Of a stretch of 64,000 nt of DNA, positions 19,469 to 30,560 are shown piece by piece. The translations under genes and the position numbers were made by a program. Under the pieces are notes generated by a model. The model was given only the letters and a program-made list of their open reading frames with translations, searched no databases and had not been told where the DNA came from. Position 1 is the stretch's first letter; every line of letters starts with the position of its first letter. Where the stretch lies: the NCBI GenBank assembly GCA_900759475.1, contig CAAEVK010000012.1, forward strand, positions 1-64,000, read 5' to 3'. Source of the DNA: Clostridia bacterium. Lineage in GTDB: Bacteria; Bacillota; Clostridia; TANB77; CAG-508.

Positions 19469-19571
19469 GTGAATATTTCTTTCTTTTAGCTTTTTTTGTT
19501 ATATGATAATTCTAAATATTTTATAGTTGATGGTTAATAGTTTTTTGTAGTTTAAACTCATAATTGCAATT

Positions 19572-21413
19572 TTACTTTATAGGAAAATTTGTTACTCTTT
19601 CAAATGCAATTCTTCTTGTTAATTTATTTGCTTCTAGTACTTTTATTTTGATTTTGTCTCCAATGGTAAATGTTTCTTTTGAATGTTCTCCTACTAGTGT
19701 TTTTCTTTCTTCGTGATATATATAGTAATCATTTCCTAAATTCTCAAATCTTACTAATCCTTCTACTGTATTTTCTAGTTCTACAAATACACCAAACTCT
19801 GTTACAGCAGAAATAACTCCTTCGTATTCTTTTCCTATTTTATCTTGCATATATTCCGCTTTTTTCAAGTCTTCTGCATCACGTTCTATTTTTGTTGCAA
19901 TTTGTTCTCTTTCAGAAGATAGTATAGCATATTTTTCTGAATATGATTTTAATTTTGACAAAACTTTATCTTCTAATTGATAATTGTTCCTTATATATGT
20001 TGATATAACTCTATGAATAAACAAATCTGGATATCTCCTAATAGGAGAAGTAAAATGACAATAATATTTGCTTGCAATCCCAAAGTGCCCTTTATTTACA
20101 TTTTCATATTTTGCCATTTTTAATGTTCTTAAAATTAAAGTAGATATTACTTTTTCTTCTGGTCTCCCTTTTATTTGTATTAATACTTTTTGTACTGATT
20201 TTGGTTCTACCTTCTTGTTTTTAATTTCTATTTGATAACCTAAATTAAACAAAAATTGGTTTAGCTCTTGTACTTTTTCTATGGCTGGTTCTTCATGTGT
20301 TCTATATATAAATGGTGCATTTAAATTACAAAAGGTCTCTGCAATTTCTTCATTTGCTGTTAACATAAATTGTTCTATTATTTTATTAGCTATTGTTATT
20401 TCATATTTTTGAACATCAATTGCTATACCATTTTCGTCTAGAATAATTTTACTTTCTGGAATATCTAAATCTAAATAGCCTTTTGCTAATCTTCTTTTTT
20501 CTAAAATAATAGCTAATTCTTGCATTGTTTTAAAATGATTTATATATGGCTTATATTTTTTTAAAACTTTTTTATCTTTTCCTTCTAGTATTTTATACAC
20601 ATCTATATATGTCATTCTTTTGGTTACATTAATAACTGCTTTATAAATTTTAGAAGACAACACCTTTCCTCTTTTATCAATATTCATGCTAATCGATAAA
20701 GTAAATCTATCTTCTCCTTCATTTAAACTGCAAATTCCATTTGACAGTTTGGGTGGTAGCATAGGAATAACTCTATCTAGCATATATACACTTGTCCCCC
20801 TTTGTATGGCTTCTTTATTTAGACTGCTACATTCTTTTACATAATAACTTACATCTGCTATATGAACATGTAAATTATATGTTCCATTTTCTAATTTTTC
20901 TACAGATACTGCATCATCTAAATCTTTTGCATCTTCTCCATCAATAGTAAATATTTCTTGCTCTCTTAAATCTACTCTATTTGGAATATCTTTTTTATCT
21001 ATTTTTTCATCTATATACTCCAATTCATTTAGTACTGTTTTAGAAAACTCATTTGGTAAACCATATTCTTTCATTAGGCATAACATGTCAACCCCTGCTT
21101 CATCTATACGCCCTATTATTTCTATTACTTTTCCTTCTAATTTTTTCCCTTTTGCTGGTTGCTTTGTAATTTCTACTAAAACTTTTTCATTATTTTTTGC
21201 ATTTCCCATATTTTTTTTAGCAATAAATATATCTGTTGGTATTTTTTTGCTATCTGGGATAACAAAACCAAAGTTATTGTTTTTTACAAAAGTCCCCACT
21301 ATTTTTTGCTGTTTTTCAGTTACTACTAATTCTTGTTTTACTTTTTTAACCTTTTTGTTTCTTCTTATTTTTCTATTTTGTTTGAAAAAATTCTTTTTAT
21401 TTGTTTTTTTCAT
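19572..21413 (-). CDS. rnr: Ribonuclease R
   Basis: A 613-aa RNB-family 3'-5' exoribonuclease. It has a basic Lys/Asn-rich N-terminus, a cold-shock OB domain (GTFVKNNNFGFVIPD), the RNB catalytic domain with TIDGEDAKDLDDAVSV (metal-binding Asp residues) and HFTSPIRRYPDLFIHR, and a C-terminal S1 domain (GVISAVTEFGVFVELENTVEGL). It degrades structured RNA and works with SmpB/tmRNA in many bacteria. It is shorter than the E. coli enzyme. It follows secG, the usual clostridial order. No in-frame CGG. Confidence 0.95.
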   Translation of the reverse strand: MKKTNKKNFFKQNRKIRRNKKVKKVKQELVVTEKQQKIVGTFVKNNNFGFVIPDSKKIPTDIFIAKKNMGNAKNNEKVLVEITKQPAKGKKLEGKVIEIIGRIDEAGVDMLCLMKEYGLPNEFSKTVLNELEYIDEKIDKKDIPNRVDLREQEIFTIDGEDAKDLDDAVSVEKLENGTYNLHVHIADVSYYVKECSSLNKEAIQRGTSVYMLDRVIPMLPPKLSNGICSLNEGEDRFTLSISMNIDKRGKVLSSKIYKAVINVTKRMTYIDVYKILEGKDKKVLKKYKPYINHFKTMQELAIILEKRRLAKGYLDLDIPESKIILDENGIAIDVQKYEITIANKIIEQFMLTANEEIAETFCNLNAPFIYRTHEEPAIEKVQELNQFLFNLGYQIEIKNKKVEPKSVQKVLIQIKGRPEEKVISTLILRTLKMAKYENVNKGHFGIASKYYCHFTSPIRRYPDLFIHRVISTYIRNNYQLEDKVLSKLKSYSEKYAILSSEREQIATKIERDAEDLKKAEYMQDKIGKEYEGVISAVTEFGVFVELENTVEGLVRFENLGNDYYIYHEERKTLVGEHSKETFTIGDKIKIKVLEANKLTRRIAFERVTNFPIK

Positions 21414-21439
21414 ATATTACCTTTCTTTACCATAAATTT

Positions 21440-21467
21440 AAAGTGGAGAAAAAATTTCCCCACCTTT
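21440..21467 (-). terminator. Hairpin between secG and rnr
   Basis: Arms 21440-21451 and 21455-21467 pair with some G-U pairs on the minus strand. It lies 20 bp after the secG stop and just before rnr, so it could attenuate read-through. Confidence 0.4.
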
Positions 21468-21486
21468 GTTATTATATACCTGTTTT

Positions 21487-21735
21487 CTACATTACATACA
21501 CAATACTAAGAACAATTGTTAATACTGCAAAAATAACACCTAAAATAATTGTCCATTTTTTTAACTTTCCTTCTTTAGTTCTTCCTTTATTTTTCTCATA
21601 AAAGTTATTACTTGAAGATCCAACAATTGTTCCAGATGCGCCAACATCTTCTTTTGACTGCATCATTGCAATAATAATTAATGCTAAACAAACAATTGTA
21701 TAAATTCCTATTAAAATATATTTTACTATTTCCAT
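21487..21735 (-). CDS. secG: Protein translocase subunit SecG
   Basis: The 82-aa protein has two membrane helices (about 5-25 and 58-80) joined by a short loop with MMQSKEDVGASGTIVG, matching SecG of the SecYEG channel. The start at 21735 is preferred to an upstream ATG because GGAGGC lies before it. Followed by rnr. Confidence 0.9.
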   Translation of the reverse strand: MEIVKYILIGIYTIVCLALIIIAMMQSKEDVGASGTIVGSSSNNFYEKNKGRTKEGKLKKWTIILGVIFAVLTIVLSIVYVM

Positions 21736-21807
21736 TTGTGCCTCCATATAATATTATTTAATAACAATAGTTATTCTAGCATAGTTTCTTACAAAATGCA
21801 AATAAAT

Positions 21808-21836
21808 TTGCAAAAAACTTTTTGTTTTAGTATAAT
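21808..21836 (+). promoter_or_regulatory. Promoter giving a leaderless rluA-family transcript
   Basis: TTGCAA (21808-21813), a 17-bp spacer and a perfect TATAAT (21831-21836) end only 6 bp before the ATG at 21843. The expected transcription start coincides with the start codon, and no Shine-Dalgarno is present, so the mRNA should be leaderless. Confidence 0.65.
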
Positions 21837-21842
21837 GTTTTT

Positions 21843-22738
21843 ATGAAAAAGTTAATTGTTAGTTATCCTTATCATCAAAAAAGTTTAACTTCATTTTTAT
21901 TAAATTATTTTGACCGGTTTAAATGTAAATACTATTTTTAAAGCACTTCGCAAAAAAGATATTATCTTAAACAACCAAAGAATTTCTAAAAATGTTACTT
22001 TACATGCTGGGGATGAAGTAATTATTTATATTGATGATAAATATTTATTTACAAATTTTGACTTTCATATTATTTATGAAGATACAAATATTTTAGTAAT
22101 AAATAAACCTAGTGGCATTGAAGTAATTAATGAAGGAAATGAAAACAGTCTTACTAAACTAGTACAAGAAAAATATAATTTAACTAGTTTTCCTTATCCT
22201 GCTCATAGATTAGATAGAAATACTTCTGGCTTAATTGTTTTTGCTAAAAATAAAGAAAGTCTAGATGTTTTATTTAGTAAATTTAAAAAGCATGAAATTG
22301 AAAAATATTATGCTTGTATTTGTGTGGGAATTCCACCTCAAAGTAAAGCTACTTTGAAGGCATATTTATGGAAGGATAGTAAAAAAAGTCTTGTTTACAT
22401 TTCTAATACTTCGAAAAAAAACTATTTACCAATTGAAACTTCTTATCAAATTTTAAAAACGAATCAACAAAAAAATCTTTCTTTATTAAAAGTATCAATT
22501 AAAACTGGCAGAACGCATCAAATCAGAGCACATTTAGCTTATTTAGGTTTTCCTATTTTAGGTGACCGGGAAATATGGAATTAATAATATTAATAAAAAA
22601 TATAAAGTTAAATCTCAAATGTTACGTAGTTGTGAATTAAAATTTAATTTTTTAACTGATGCTGGAATTTTAAATTATTTAAATGAAATGACATTTAATA
22701 CTGATTATGTTGATTTTGAAAAAATAATCAATATGTAA
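21843..22738 (+). CDS. RluA-family pseudouridine synthase; two CGGN sites on the plus strand
   Basis: Full length (297 aa) is obtained only if CGGN is read as Gly at 21915-21917 (FDGLNVNTIFKAL, Gly25) and 22567-22569 (ILGDGKYGINN, Gly242). 896 minus 2 nt is exactly 298 codons. The N-terminal S4-like part is followed by the catalytic HRLDRNTSGLIVFAKN (catalytic Asp) and GRTHQIRAHLAYLGFPILGDGKYG, all hallmark RluA motifs. It isomerises uridine in rRNA or tRNA; the target is unknown. The transcript appears leaderless. A standard caller would miss both ends of this gene. Confidence 0.95.
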
Positions 22739-22742
22739 AAGT

Positions 22743-22778
22743 AAAAGAAACGAGTGTATTTTTTCGCCCGTTTCTTTT
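22743..22778 (+). terminator. Terminator between rluA and GH15 genes
   Basis: Arms 22743-22752 and 22769-22778 pair, followed by T-rich DNA. The plus-strand rluA and minus-strand GH15 genes converge here. Confidence 0.65.
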
Positions 22779-22796
22779 TAGTTTTTTGTATTAATA

Positions 22797-24704
22797 TTAT
22801 ATTAATCCTTTTTTATGCAATTTTTCCAATGTAATAATAAACATTGCATGAGACCAACCAAGTCCTATTACCCAAGCAGGTTGCATTGTCTGATTATTAA
22901 TTTGCTCTCCTAACAAACCATTTTCTAAACTAGTTGCAATAACATAGTCAAAGCATTCCTTTGCTTTTTTATTTTCTCCGCTTTCTAAATAGTAGTTTGC
23001 TAACCATAAGTTTGCTATTACCCATGGATTGTTACCACCCAAATAATTGTCTTGTTCATAACGTAAATATCCGCCTGTATATGTTCTTAATGTTAAATTC
23101 ATTCTTTCTATTGTGTTGGTTATTTTCTTTTCTTTTGGGCTTAACATTCTATATGGATATACTAATCCTAATAAACTAATATCCATTTTTCCGTCTTGAT
23201 GTCTTACAAAACTTCCCTTACTTTCATGATAAAAGTTTTTTATGACATATTCTTTTACAGTTAATCTATATTTTTCTAATATTTCTTTAGCTTCATAAAT
23301 TTTTTCTAATTTTATTCTATTATTTTCAAAAAGTGGTGCAACAATTTCATTTATTTTTAACATACTATCAAATGCTGCAAATATACTTGCTAGCGAATAA
23401 GCATGTATTCCTTCGTTTTCTTCCCAAATATCGTAGGACATTGGTATTTGATATTTTTGTTCTAAAATATCGTCTACATATTTTTTTAAATATTCAATTG
23501 CTTTTTCACACATTTTTAAAGTATCTTTTAAGAATTTTACATCTTTTGTATATTGGTAATGTTGGTAAACTCCATAAACAACTGATGCTGTTTCATCAAT
23601 TTGGTATCCCCAAGATGGTGCCAATTTTCCATCTGTAAAGAAACGTTGTTCCCACATACCATTTTTACTTTGTGTGTTCTTACAAAAGTTTTTATAGAAT
23701 TTTTCTGTTATGTTTTCCATTCCTAACAAGTCCATTGCTTTTGCAATAAAAACAGCATCTCTTGGCCAGCAATAAGAATAGCGACCACACTTTGTTTTCG
23801 TTTCATCTACTTCTACAGCAGCAGATATTCCTCCTGTTGTATGGTTTGTTAACAGTGGATATAATAGCACTGTTCTGTTATAAATTGTTTCTACTCTATC
23901 GTTATAGAGATTTGTCCTATCTAATTTTATGTCTATTTTTCTATGGTCTTTTACATATTTTCTCCAATATTTTTTTGCATTGTCATATTCTTTTTTGGTA
24001 TCAATCTTTTTAATTCTTTCAATATTATTTTCTATTTCATGAATATTATATTTTTCAGTATTCTCTTGTACCAAAACAAATATTTCTATTTGTTTTGTCT
24101 GTCCTACTTTAATAGTTCCCAAGTCGTAACTAATTGCTGAATCATTAGACATTCCTATATAATCTTTGTCTTTAACCATTCCATCTGCAATATTTTCTTT
24201 TACATTATTAATTTGAGAAGATAAGATGTTTTCTTTTGAAAAAATACAGAAATTATAATCATGTGTATATTGAATTAGTGCATCTGATGTTTCATATCCA
24301 CTTACCTGATTGTTATTATTAGTTAATAAACCTGAATGAATTAGAACATTCGTATTTAGTTCAATGTTACTATTATTTGTTATTTCATATGTCTTTACTA
24401 ATATGTCTTCTTTTAACATAACAAAATCTGTTTGTGTAATATTTACGTTAAAATAAGTATTGTATATTTCTGTTTTTAAAATATTGGTATCTTCTACATA
24501 ATATTGTTTATATACATTATTAATATCATTATGCAAATAAATTAATCTAGAATCATTTAATTTAATTCCTACTCTAAAAAATTCTATAAATTGTTTATAG
24601 TCTACATTAGGATATAATACTCTTAACATTTCTCCTGTCTTGCTATAACTAACCACCATATTTTTGTTTCCAATTATTGCATCATTATAATATTTTGTAT
24701 TCAT
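22797..24704 (-). CDS. Glycoside hydrolase family 15 protein (glucoamylase-like)
   Basis: A 635-aa cytosolic-looking protein (no signal peptide) with an N-terminal beta-sandwich domain and a C-terminal alpha/alpha barrel. GH15 signatures include GRYSYCWPRDAVFIAKAMD near the barrel start, DIWEENEGIHAYSLASIFA with a candidate catalytic Glu, and WVIANLWLANYYLESG near the end. It likely releases glucose from alpha-glucans such as glycogen, or trehalose-type substrates; specificity is not readable. The start at 24704 is chosen for AAAGGAG. It lies 37 bp downstream of the beta-CASP nuclease gene. All CGG triplets are out of phase. Confidence 0.88.
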   Translation of the reverse strand: MNTKYYNDAIIGNKNMVVSYSKTGEMLRVLYPNVDYKQFIEFFRVGIKLNDSRLIYLHNDINNVYKQYYVEDTNILKTEIYNTYFNVNITQTDFVMLKEDILVKTYEITNNSNIELNTNVLIHSGLLTNNNNQVSGYETSDALIQYTHDYNFCIFSKENILSSQINNVKENIADGMVKDKDYIGMSNDSAISYDLGTIKVGQTKQIEIFVLVQENTEKYNIHEIENNIERIKKIDTKKEYDNAKKYWRKYVKDHRKIDIKLDRTNLYNDRVETIYNRTVLLYPLLTNHTTGGISAAVEVDETKTKCGRYSYCWPRDAVFIAKAMDLLGMENITEKFYKNFCKNTQSKNGMWEQRFFTDGKLAPSWGYQIDETASVVYGVYQHYQYTKDVKFLKDTLKMCEKAIEYLKKYVDDILEQKYQIPMSYDIWEENEGIHAYSLASIFAAFDSMLKINEIVAPLFENNRIKLEKIYEAKEILEKYRLTVKEYVIKNFYHESKGSFVRHQDGKMDISLLGLVYPYRMLSPKEKKITNTIERMNLTLRTYTGGYLRYEQDNYLGGNNPWVIANLWLANYYLESGENKKAKECFDYVIATSLENGLLGEQINNQTMQPAWVIGLGWSHAMFIITLEKLHKKGLI

Positions 24705-24741
24705 TTGTGTTTCTCCTTTATTTTTTAGTTCTAACAATCTT

Positions 24742-26386
24742 TTATGATATAATATTGACAATTTGTTCTTCTAAGGTATGTATTTTCTCTTTTAGTTCTA
24801 AAATTTCTTCATCACTAGTATCTTCTGATAACTTTTCACTTTTTACAATATTTTTCATTTCTTCTATTTCTGCTTCTATATTGTCCAACTTTTGTAAAAT
24901 TTCTAGGCGTATAAATTTATACTGCTCTGGCATTTCTAGTCTGTCTCTTACTTTAATATTTTCTCCTAATTCGTAAACTTCTCCAAAGTCTGGAATTGTA
25001 ACTGGAATTTTAGTTTCTTCTATAATTTTTTGTTTTAAAACAATTTGTCCTTCTGGTTCCCCATGAACTAAAAATATATGTTTTGGTTTTCTAAAGAAAG
25101 AATAAATAAAATTCATTAACCACTCTTGATCTGCATGTCCAGAATACCCTTCAATATATTCTACTCTTGCGTTTACTGCAATTTCTTCTCCAAATATTTT
25201 TACTTTTTTGGCTCCATCTACAATATTTCTTCCTAAAGTTCCTGGTGCTTGGTAACCAACAAATAAAATCGTGCTATTTGGATTCCATAAATTATGTTTT
25301 AAATGATGTTTGATTCTTCCTACTTCACACATTCCACTAGCTGAAATAATAATACTTGGTTCATTGCTTTCATTTAGTGCTTTTGATTCCTCTGCTGTTC
25401 TTGTAAATCTTAAATCTGGAAAGTCTAATGGGTTTTCTCCTTGTTTTATTTGTTCTTGAACTTCTTCTTCAAATAAATCCATATTGTTTTTAAAAACCTC
25501 TGTCGCAGATATGGCTAATGGACTATCTACATATACTGGTACTCTCATTAGTTCTTCATATTTTTTATAAAATTCTTCATTAGCACCATTTTGTTTAATT
25601 CTATCTAGCTCATATAGTATTTCTTGTGTTCTTCCCACAGCAAAAGATGGTATAACAACTGTTCCACCTTTTTCTAATGTTTCAGATACAATATTTAAAA
25701 ATAAATTTGCTTTTTCGTCATTTCTAATGTGTAATCTGTTACCATAGGTAGATTCCATAATTAAGTAATCTGCATCTTCAATCATTGTTGGTGATGCTAA
25801 AAGTGGTATATCATTATTTCCTAAATCTCCTGTAAACACAATTTTTTCTGTCTTACCGATTTTCTGTTATCCAAATTTCTATTATACTTGAGCCTAACAT
25901 ATGTCCCGCATCATTGAATCTAACTTGTATATTTTCATCAATATTAATAATATTGTCATATTTTACTCTTTGAAATAATTCTAATGAGTCAATAGCCTCT
26001 TGTGCTGTATATAATGGTGGCATTGGTTCTTTACCTTCTCTTTTTCTTTTTCTATTTTTCCATTCAATTTCAACTTCTTGAATATGTCCACTGTCTGGTA
26101 ACATAATTTCACATAAATCACAAGTTGCTTTTGTTGCAATAATTGGATTTCTATATCCTTCTTTATATAATTTTGGTATTCTACCTGAATGATCAATATG
26201 GGCATGTGTAAGAAGCATAAAATCAATTTCGCCTATTTCAAATAAAAATGGTGCTGAATTTTCTAATTCTTCTACTGCTTGCCCTTGATACATACCACAA
26301 TCCACTAAAAATTTTTTTCCTGCTCCTTCTACCAAAAAATTAGAACCTGTTACAGTTTTTGTTGCTCCTAAAAAAGTAACCTTCAT
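24742..26386 (-). CDS. Beta-CASP metallo-beta-lactamase RNA-processing protein; one CGGN site
   Basis: A CPSF-like MBL protein. The N-terminal MBL fold has the zinc motif LLTHAHIDHSGRIP (HxHxDH); the beta-CASP part has GTVVIPSFAVGRTQEIL, SASGMCEVGRI and YSGHADQEWLMNF. The frame breaks at CGG 25856-25858. Reading CGGT as Gly177 gives WITENGKTEKIVFTGDLGN, the standard sequence linking the domains. 1645 minus 1 nt is exactly 548 codons (547 aa). The last 60 residues form a charged coiled coil. Related proteins cleave RNA; the substrate here is unknown. It starts 9 bp after the coiled-coil protein gene and is probably co-transcribed with it. Confidence 0.93.
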
Positions 26387-26394
26387 ATAACCTC

Positions 26395-27951
26395 CTATAA
26401 AAATAATTTTAATTTTTTGTTAAATTTTACACTATATTCATCTTGTTTTTCATATGGTATTTTTTCTGTTTTATCAATAATTTCTTTGTCATAAATATAA
26501 ATATACAAGTTAGTTTCTTTTTTTTCTAATAAAATAGCAATACTTTCCATATCAACAATTTTTGTATCCATTATTTTTGAAATGATTTTATAATTATAGT
26601 CAATGTCTTGGTTAACAATTTGTAATACTCTATTTTTACATGCCTTTGTAATAATTTGTTTTTGTATCTTTTCTATTAGTTCTTTTAACTCTGGTATTTC
26701 ACTAATTCTAGTAGTTTTATTATTTATATGAACCTGTATAAATTGATAATAGCGAAATTTATAAATTAATTCTACAAAATCCTTTTTTAAATCTATTTTA
26801 TCAATGACATAATTAATGCAATTGATAAATGTTTTTTGCAAATTAATTATATATTGCTCTATTTTATCCTCTGTTATATAATCGATTGGCAAACTTTCTA
26901 TCATTTGTATTTTTTCTTTTAGTTGATTAACTTTTGCTATATAGTTTTTAGGATCTAATAGTTGATTATATTCTTGTAGTTTTTGCATAAGTGTTTTTCT
27001 TTCTTCTTCTAACATATCCTCTAAACTACTAATACTAATTATTTTTTCGTCATTTGGTAATTTTGCATTTTTATTTTCTAATTCCTCTGTTAGTAAGTCT
27101 TTATTATTTAAAAATTTATCAATTATTTTTACTTTGTCTTTTATTTTTTTCTTTTCTTCATATATTTCTTGCAAGAATTCGTTTTTATTTTCTAGTTTTT
27201 CTAATTCTATTTTTGTTTGTGTTAGTTTATGAAGAAGTTTTTGTTTCTTTTCTTCGTTTTGGCATTCTAAAAGTATACACAATTTGCAAATTTGTATATA
27301 CAATTCTTCCGACACTTTTCTTATTTTCCCTATATAATCAGCAGTCTTTCTTCTGTCTCTTTTCCATTCATATAAAAAGGTATTTCCCAGTAAAAACCTT
27401 AAATTTTGATAAATTAAATTATATATACTATTTCCTGTTACATCTAATTGAATATTCCAAGACCATCCATCAAAGCTAGTAATAATTTCTTTTTTGTCTA
27501 GTTCATATCCTATTTCTAGCATTGTTTTCCAAGCTTCTTCAAAAATTTCGTATTCCTTTGTTATATAAAAATTCTTTTTAGACATTTTTAAAATCGCATG
27601 ATATAGGCATTGCTCATTTGTATAAGTAACTATTTTTTTGTTTTCTGGTTCTACCATAAAATATACATTGTTTTTTGCTAATATATCCTCCTGGTTCTCT
27701 GTAGGATTAATTAATTCTATTGTATTACACTCTTCTTTAATCGTATATATAATGCTTTCAATAAAACCATCTTTTTCTGTTACATCTCTTTTGGTAACTA
27801 AATAGTCTTTATAAGCCACTTCAATTTTATAAAACATACTTAAAAGAAGGTTTTTAACATTACTTGAAAAAGACTTTTTTTCTAAAATCTCTTCAACCTC
27901 ATTGTTATAATCTTTAAAATTTAGTTTTGAAAGAATTTTTTTCTTTTCCAT
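26395..27951 (-). CDS. Conserved-looking coiled-coil protein of unknown function
   Basis: 518 aa, very rich in Lys, Glu and Ile, with no signal peptide or membrane segment. Residues about 225-345 are predicted by eye to be long charged helices (repeated EKLENKN, EEKKKIKDK, EELENKN stretches). The N-terminal 220 residues are more globular, with aromatic clusters such as SFDGWSWNIQL. I recognise no family. ATG 27951 has AAGGAG upstream. It is followed after 9 bp by the beta-CASP nuclease, which suggests a shared transcript and perhaps a linked role. Confidence 0.75.
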   Translation of the reverse strand: MEKKKILSKLNFKDYNNEVEEILEKKSFSSNVKNLLLSMFYKIEVAYKDYLVTKRDVTEKDGFIESIIYTIKEECNTIELINPTENQEDILAKNNVYFMVEPENKKIVTYTNEQCLYHAILKMSKKNFYITKEYEIFEEAWKTMLEIGYELDKKEIITSFDGWSWNIQLDVTGNSIYNLIYQNLRFLLGNTFLYEWKRDRRKTADYIGKIRKVSEELYIQICKLCILLECQNEEKKQKLLHKLTQTKIELEKLENKNEFLQEIYEEKKKIKDKVKIIDKFLNNKDLLTEELENKNAKLPNDEKIISISSLEDMLEEERKTLMQKLQEYNQLLDPKNYIAKVNQLKEKIQMIESLPIDYITEDKIEQYIINLQKTFINCINYVIDKIDLKKDFVELIYKFRYYQFIQVHINNKTTRISEIPELKELIEKIQKQIITKACKNRVLQIVNQDIDYNYKIISKIMDTKIVDMESIAILLEKKETNLYIYIYDKEIIDKTEKIPYEKQDEYSVKFNKKLKLFL

Positions 27952-28061
27952 GATATCTCCTTCTTTTGTAATCTTTCAATACAGTTCAAAATAAATATTA
28001 ACCTCTTATTTTATACAATTTTTCTATACTGAACTAAAAGTTTCGTCTATCTTTATATTTG

Positions 28062-30394
28062 TTATGATTCTTCTTGCATTTCTTGGCTATTATTTCCGTG
28101 TAGTTGGTGCCATTTTTAATTCCTGCCATCTTTCTTTTGACATAAGTACTTCTCTTGGTTTGCTTCCTTGATAGCCCGAAATAATTCCTCTTTGCTCCAT
28201 TTGATCCATAATTCTACCAGCTCTTGCATATCCCACTTTAAATCTTCTTTGGATAAAAGAGGTAGAAGCTTGTCCGTGATTCTACGACTGTATCAATTGC
28301 TTCCATTAATAATGGGTCTGAATCATCCTCACTTTCTTCTTCTATTTCTCGGTCTGTTTTATTAGCTTTCTCAATTGTTTCTAAAATATCCTCACTATAA
28401 GTTACTTCTCCATTTGATTTCAAGAAATCTACTATTTTTTCTACTTCTTTATCTGATATAAAAGCTCCTTGTACTCTCATTGGTTTTGAAATTCCCACAG
28501 GTGCAAAAAGCATATCTCCTTTTCCTAGTAAGTTTTCTGCACCAATACTATCTAAAATTGTTCTTGAATCTACACCAGAAGACACTGCAAATGCAATTCT
28601 TGAAGGAATATTTGCTTTAATAATTCCTGTAATAACATCTACAGAAGGTCTTTGTGTTGCAATGACTAAATGCATTCCGGCAGCTCTTGCCATTTGAGCC
28701 AATCTACAAATAGCATCTTCTACATCATTTGGCGCTACCATCATTAAATCTGCTAATTCATCTATAATAATAACAATTTGAGGTAATTTTTCTCCTCCAT
28801 TTTCTTTTTCTAGTTCTTCATTATAGCCTTTAATATCTCTTACCCCTTTAGCAGCAAACAGACTATATCGGTTTACCATTTCTTGTACTGCCCAAGATAG
28901 TGCTCCAGCTGCTTTTTTAGGATCTGTTACAACTGGAATCAGTAAATGTGGAATTCCATTGTATACAGAAAGTTCAACAACTTTAGGGTCTATCATAACT
29001 AGTTTTACTTCACTAGGCTTTGCTTTATAAATAATGCTAGTAATTAAAGTATTAATACAGACACTCTTTCCTGAACCAGTAGCTCCTGCAATTAGCACAT
29101 GTGGCATTTTGGCAATGTCTGTTATTACTTCTTCTCCTGCTACATTTTTTCCTAAAGCAAATGCTAATTTTGATTTATCTTCTTTAAACTTTTCTGTATC
29201 AATAATATCTCTTAAATGCACCATTTCCTTTTCTTTATTTGGAATTTCTATTCCTACAGCTTGTTTGCCTGGAATTGGTGCTTCAATTCTAATGCTTTCC
29301 GCTGCTAAATTTAAAGCAATATCGTCTGCTAAATTTGCTATTTTACTAACTCTTACTCCTTCTGCTGGTTTTAATTCATATCTTGTAATAGCAGGGCCAA
29401 CAGAAACATTTTCTACTTTTGCAGAAACACCAAAACTATATAATGTTTTTTGTAATTTAGTTGCTGTATCTGTAACTGCTTTTTTTCCACCTTTTACTTG
29501 TGCTGGTACACCTTCACTTAGCAATTCTATTGGTGGAAATTCATAATGTTCTTCTTCTACTGTTAATGTATGTTCTAATTGTAATACCTCTTTTGTTTTT
29601 TCTTCTTTTACTTCTTGTTCTTGTTTAAATAAATTTTCTAATTCATTTGGATTATTCTTCTTTTCTGGGATTAAATTTGCATTATGCTCATATTTTTTAG
29701 GCTCTTGTTTTGTTTTGCCTAAGTTAATAGTAATTTGATCTTCTAATACATCTTCTGGTATTATCTGTTTTTTTATTTTTTCTTGTTCTTTTTTTAACTT
29801 TAATTTTAGTTCTTTGTTTTTTACTTTTTCTTCTCTTGCTTCTTCTTTCTTTTCTTCTGCTTTTTCTACTGCTGAGGCTAAAATTTCGGAAGGTTTAATT
29901 CCAAAAATAAATACAAATAAAATTAATAAAACCCCTATTGATACAATAATTGTTCCTACTGGGCTAATCATATTACTTAATGGTACTGCAATGATTGCCC
30001 CTATTGCTCCACCTCCTATTGTTTTACTTCCTAATTCATAGCTTTCCTTTAAGCTATTGGAAAATCCATTTTCTACTGTAATATTACCTTTTGAAATTTG
30101 ATAAGTCGTTAAAATTACTGCTATGCATATTAAAAATACAGCACATTGCACTAATTTAGAAACAATATATTTTTTGTCATCACATGCAATATAAATGGCT
30201 ACAGCAAATGTAGCAAGTGGCAAAATATATTTAATATATCCTATTAATCCTCCTAAAATTGGATTAATTGTTTTGCCAATGGTTCCTGCTGAACCATAAA
30301 TTAAAATAGCAAATAAAACACTTAAAACAAGTAGAATTACTACAGTAATATCTTTACGCATCACTTGACTTTTCTTTTTTCTTCTTTTTGCCAC
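28062..30394 (-). CDS. ftsK: FtsK/SpoIIIE DNA translocase; two CGGN sites
   Basis: A septal DNA pump. Four N-terminal membrane helices (residues about 15-170), a charged linker, then the motor with Walker A GATGSGKSVCINTLI, Walker B IVIIIDELADLMM and LAQMARAAGMHLVIATQRPS. The frame breaks at CGG 28274-28276; CGGA as Gly707 gives VVESGQASTSFIQRRF, the start of the gamma winged-helix domain (then VGYARAGRIMDQMEQRGII). A second CGG at 28096-28098 (Gly766) lies near the end: shifted, the protein ends PTTGNNSQEMQEES at 776 aa. 2333 minus 2 nt is exactly 777 codons. Without the first shift the DNA-recognition domain is lost. Whether it acts in division, sporulation or both is not readable. Confidence 0.95.
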
Positions 30395-30501
30395 GACTTT
30401 TCTTCCTCCTTATAAAATTCATAAAGCAAATTTTATATTCTTCATTTTTTTCCAAAAAACTTAGCAGTGGTATATAAAAATTTTTATATCTTATTGATAA
30501 T

Positions 30502-30546
30502 AAAAACCAGAAACAGGAGAGAAAATTCTCTTATTTCTGGCTTTTT
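30502..30546 (-). terminator. Hairpin terminator upstream of ftsK
   Basis: Arms around 30507-30513 and 30534-30540, extended by inner pairing, form a hairpin flanked by A and T runs, 20-60 bp after the stop at 30561. It separates the rsmD transcript from ftsK. Confidence 0.6.
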
Positions 30547-30560
30547 CTTAATGCCGACTT

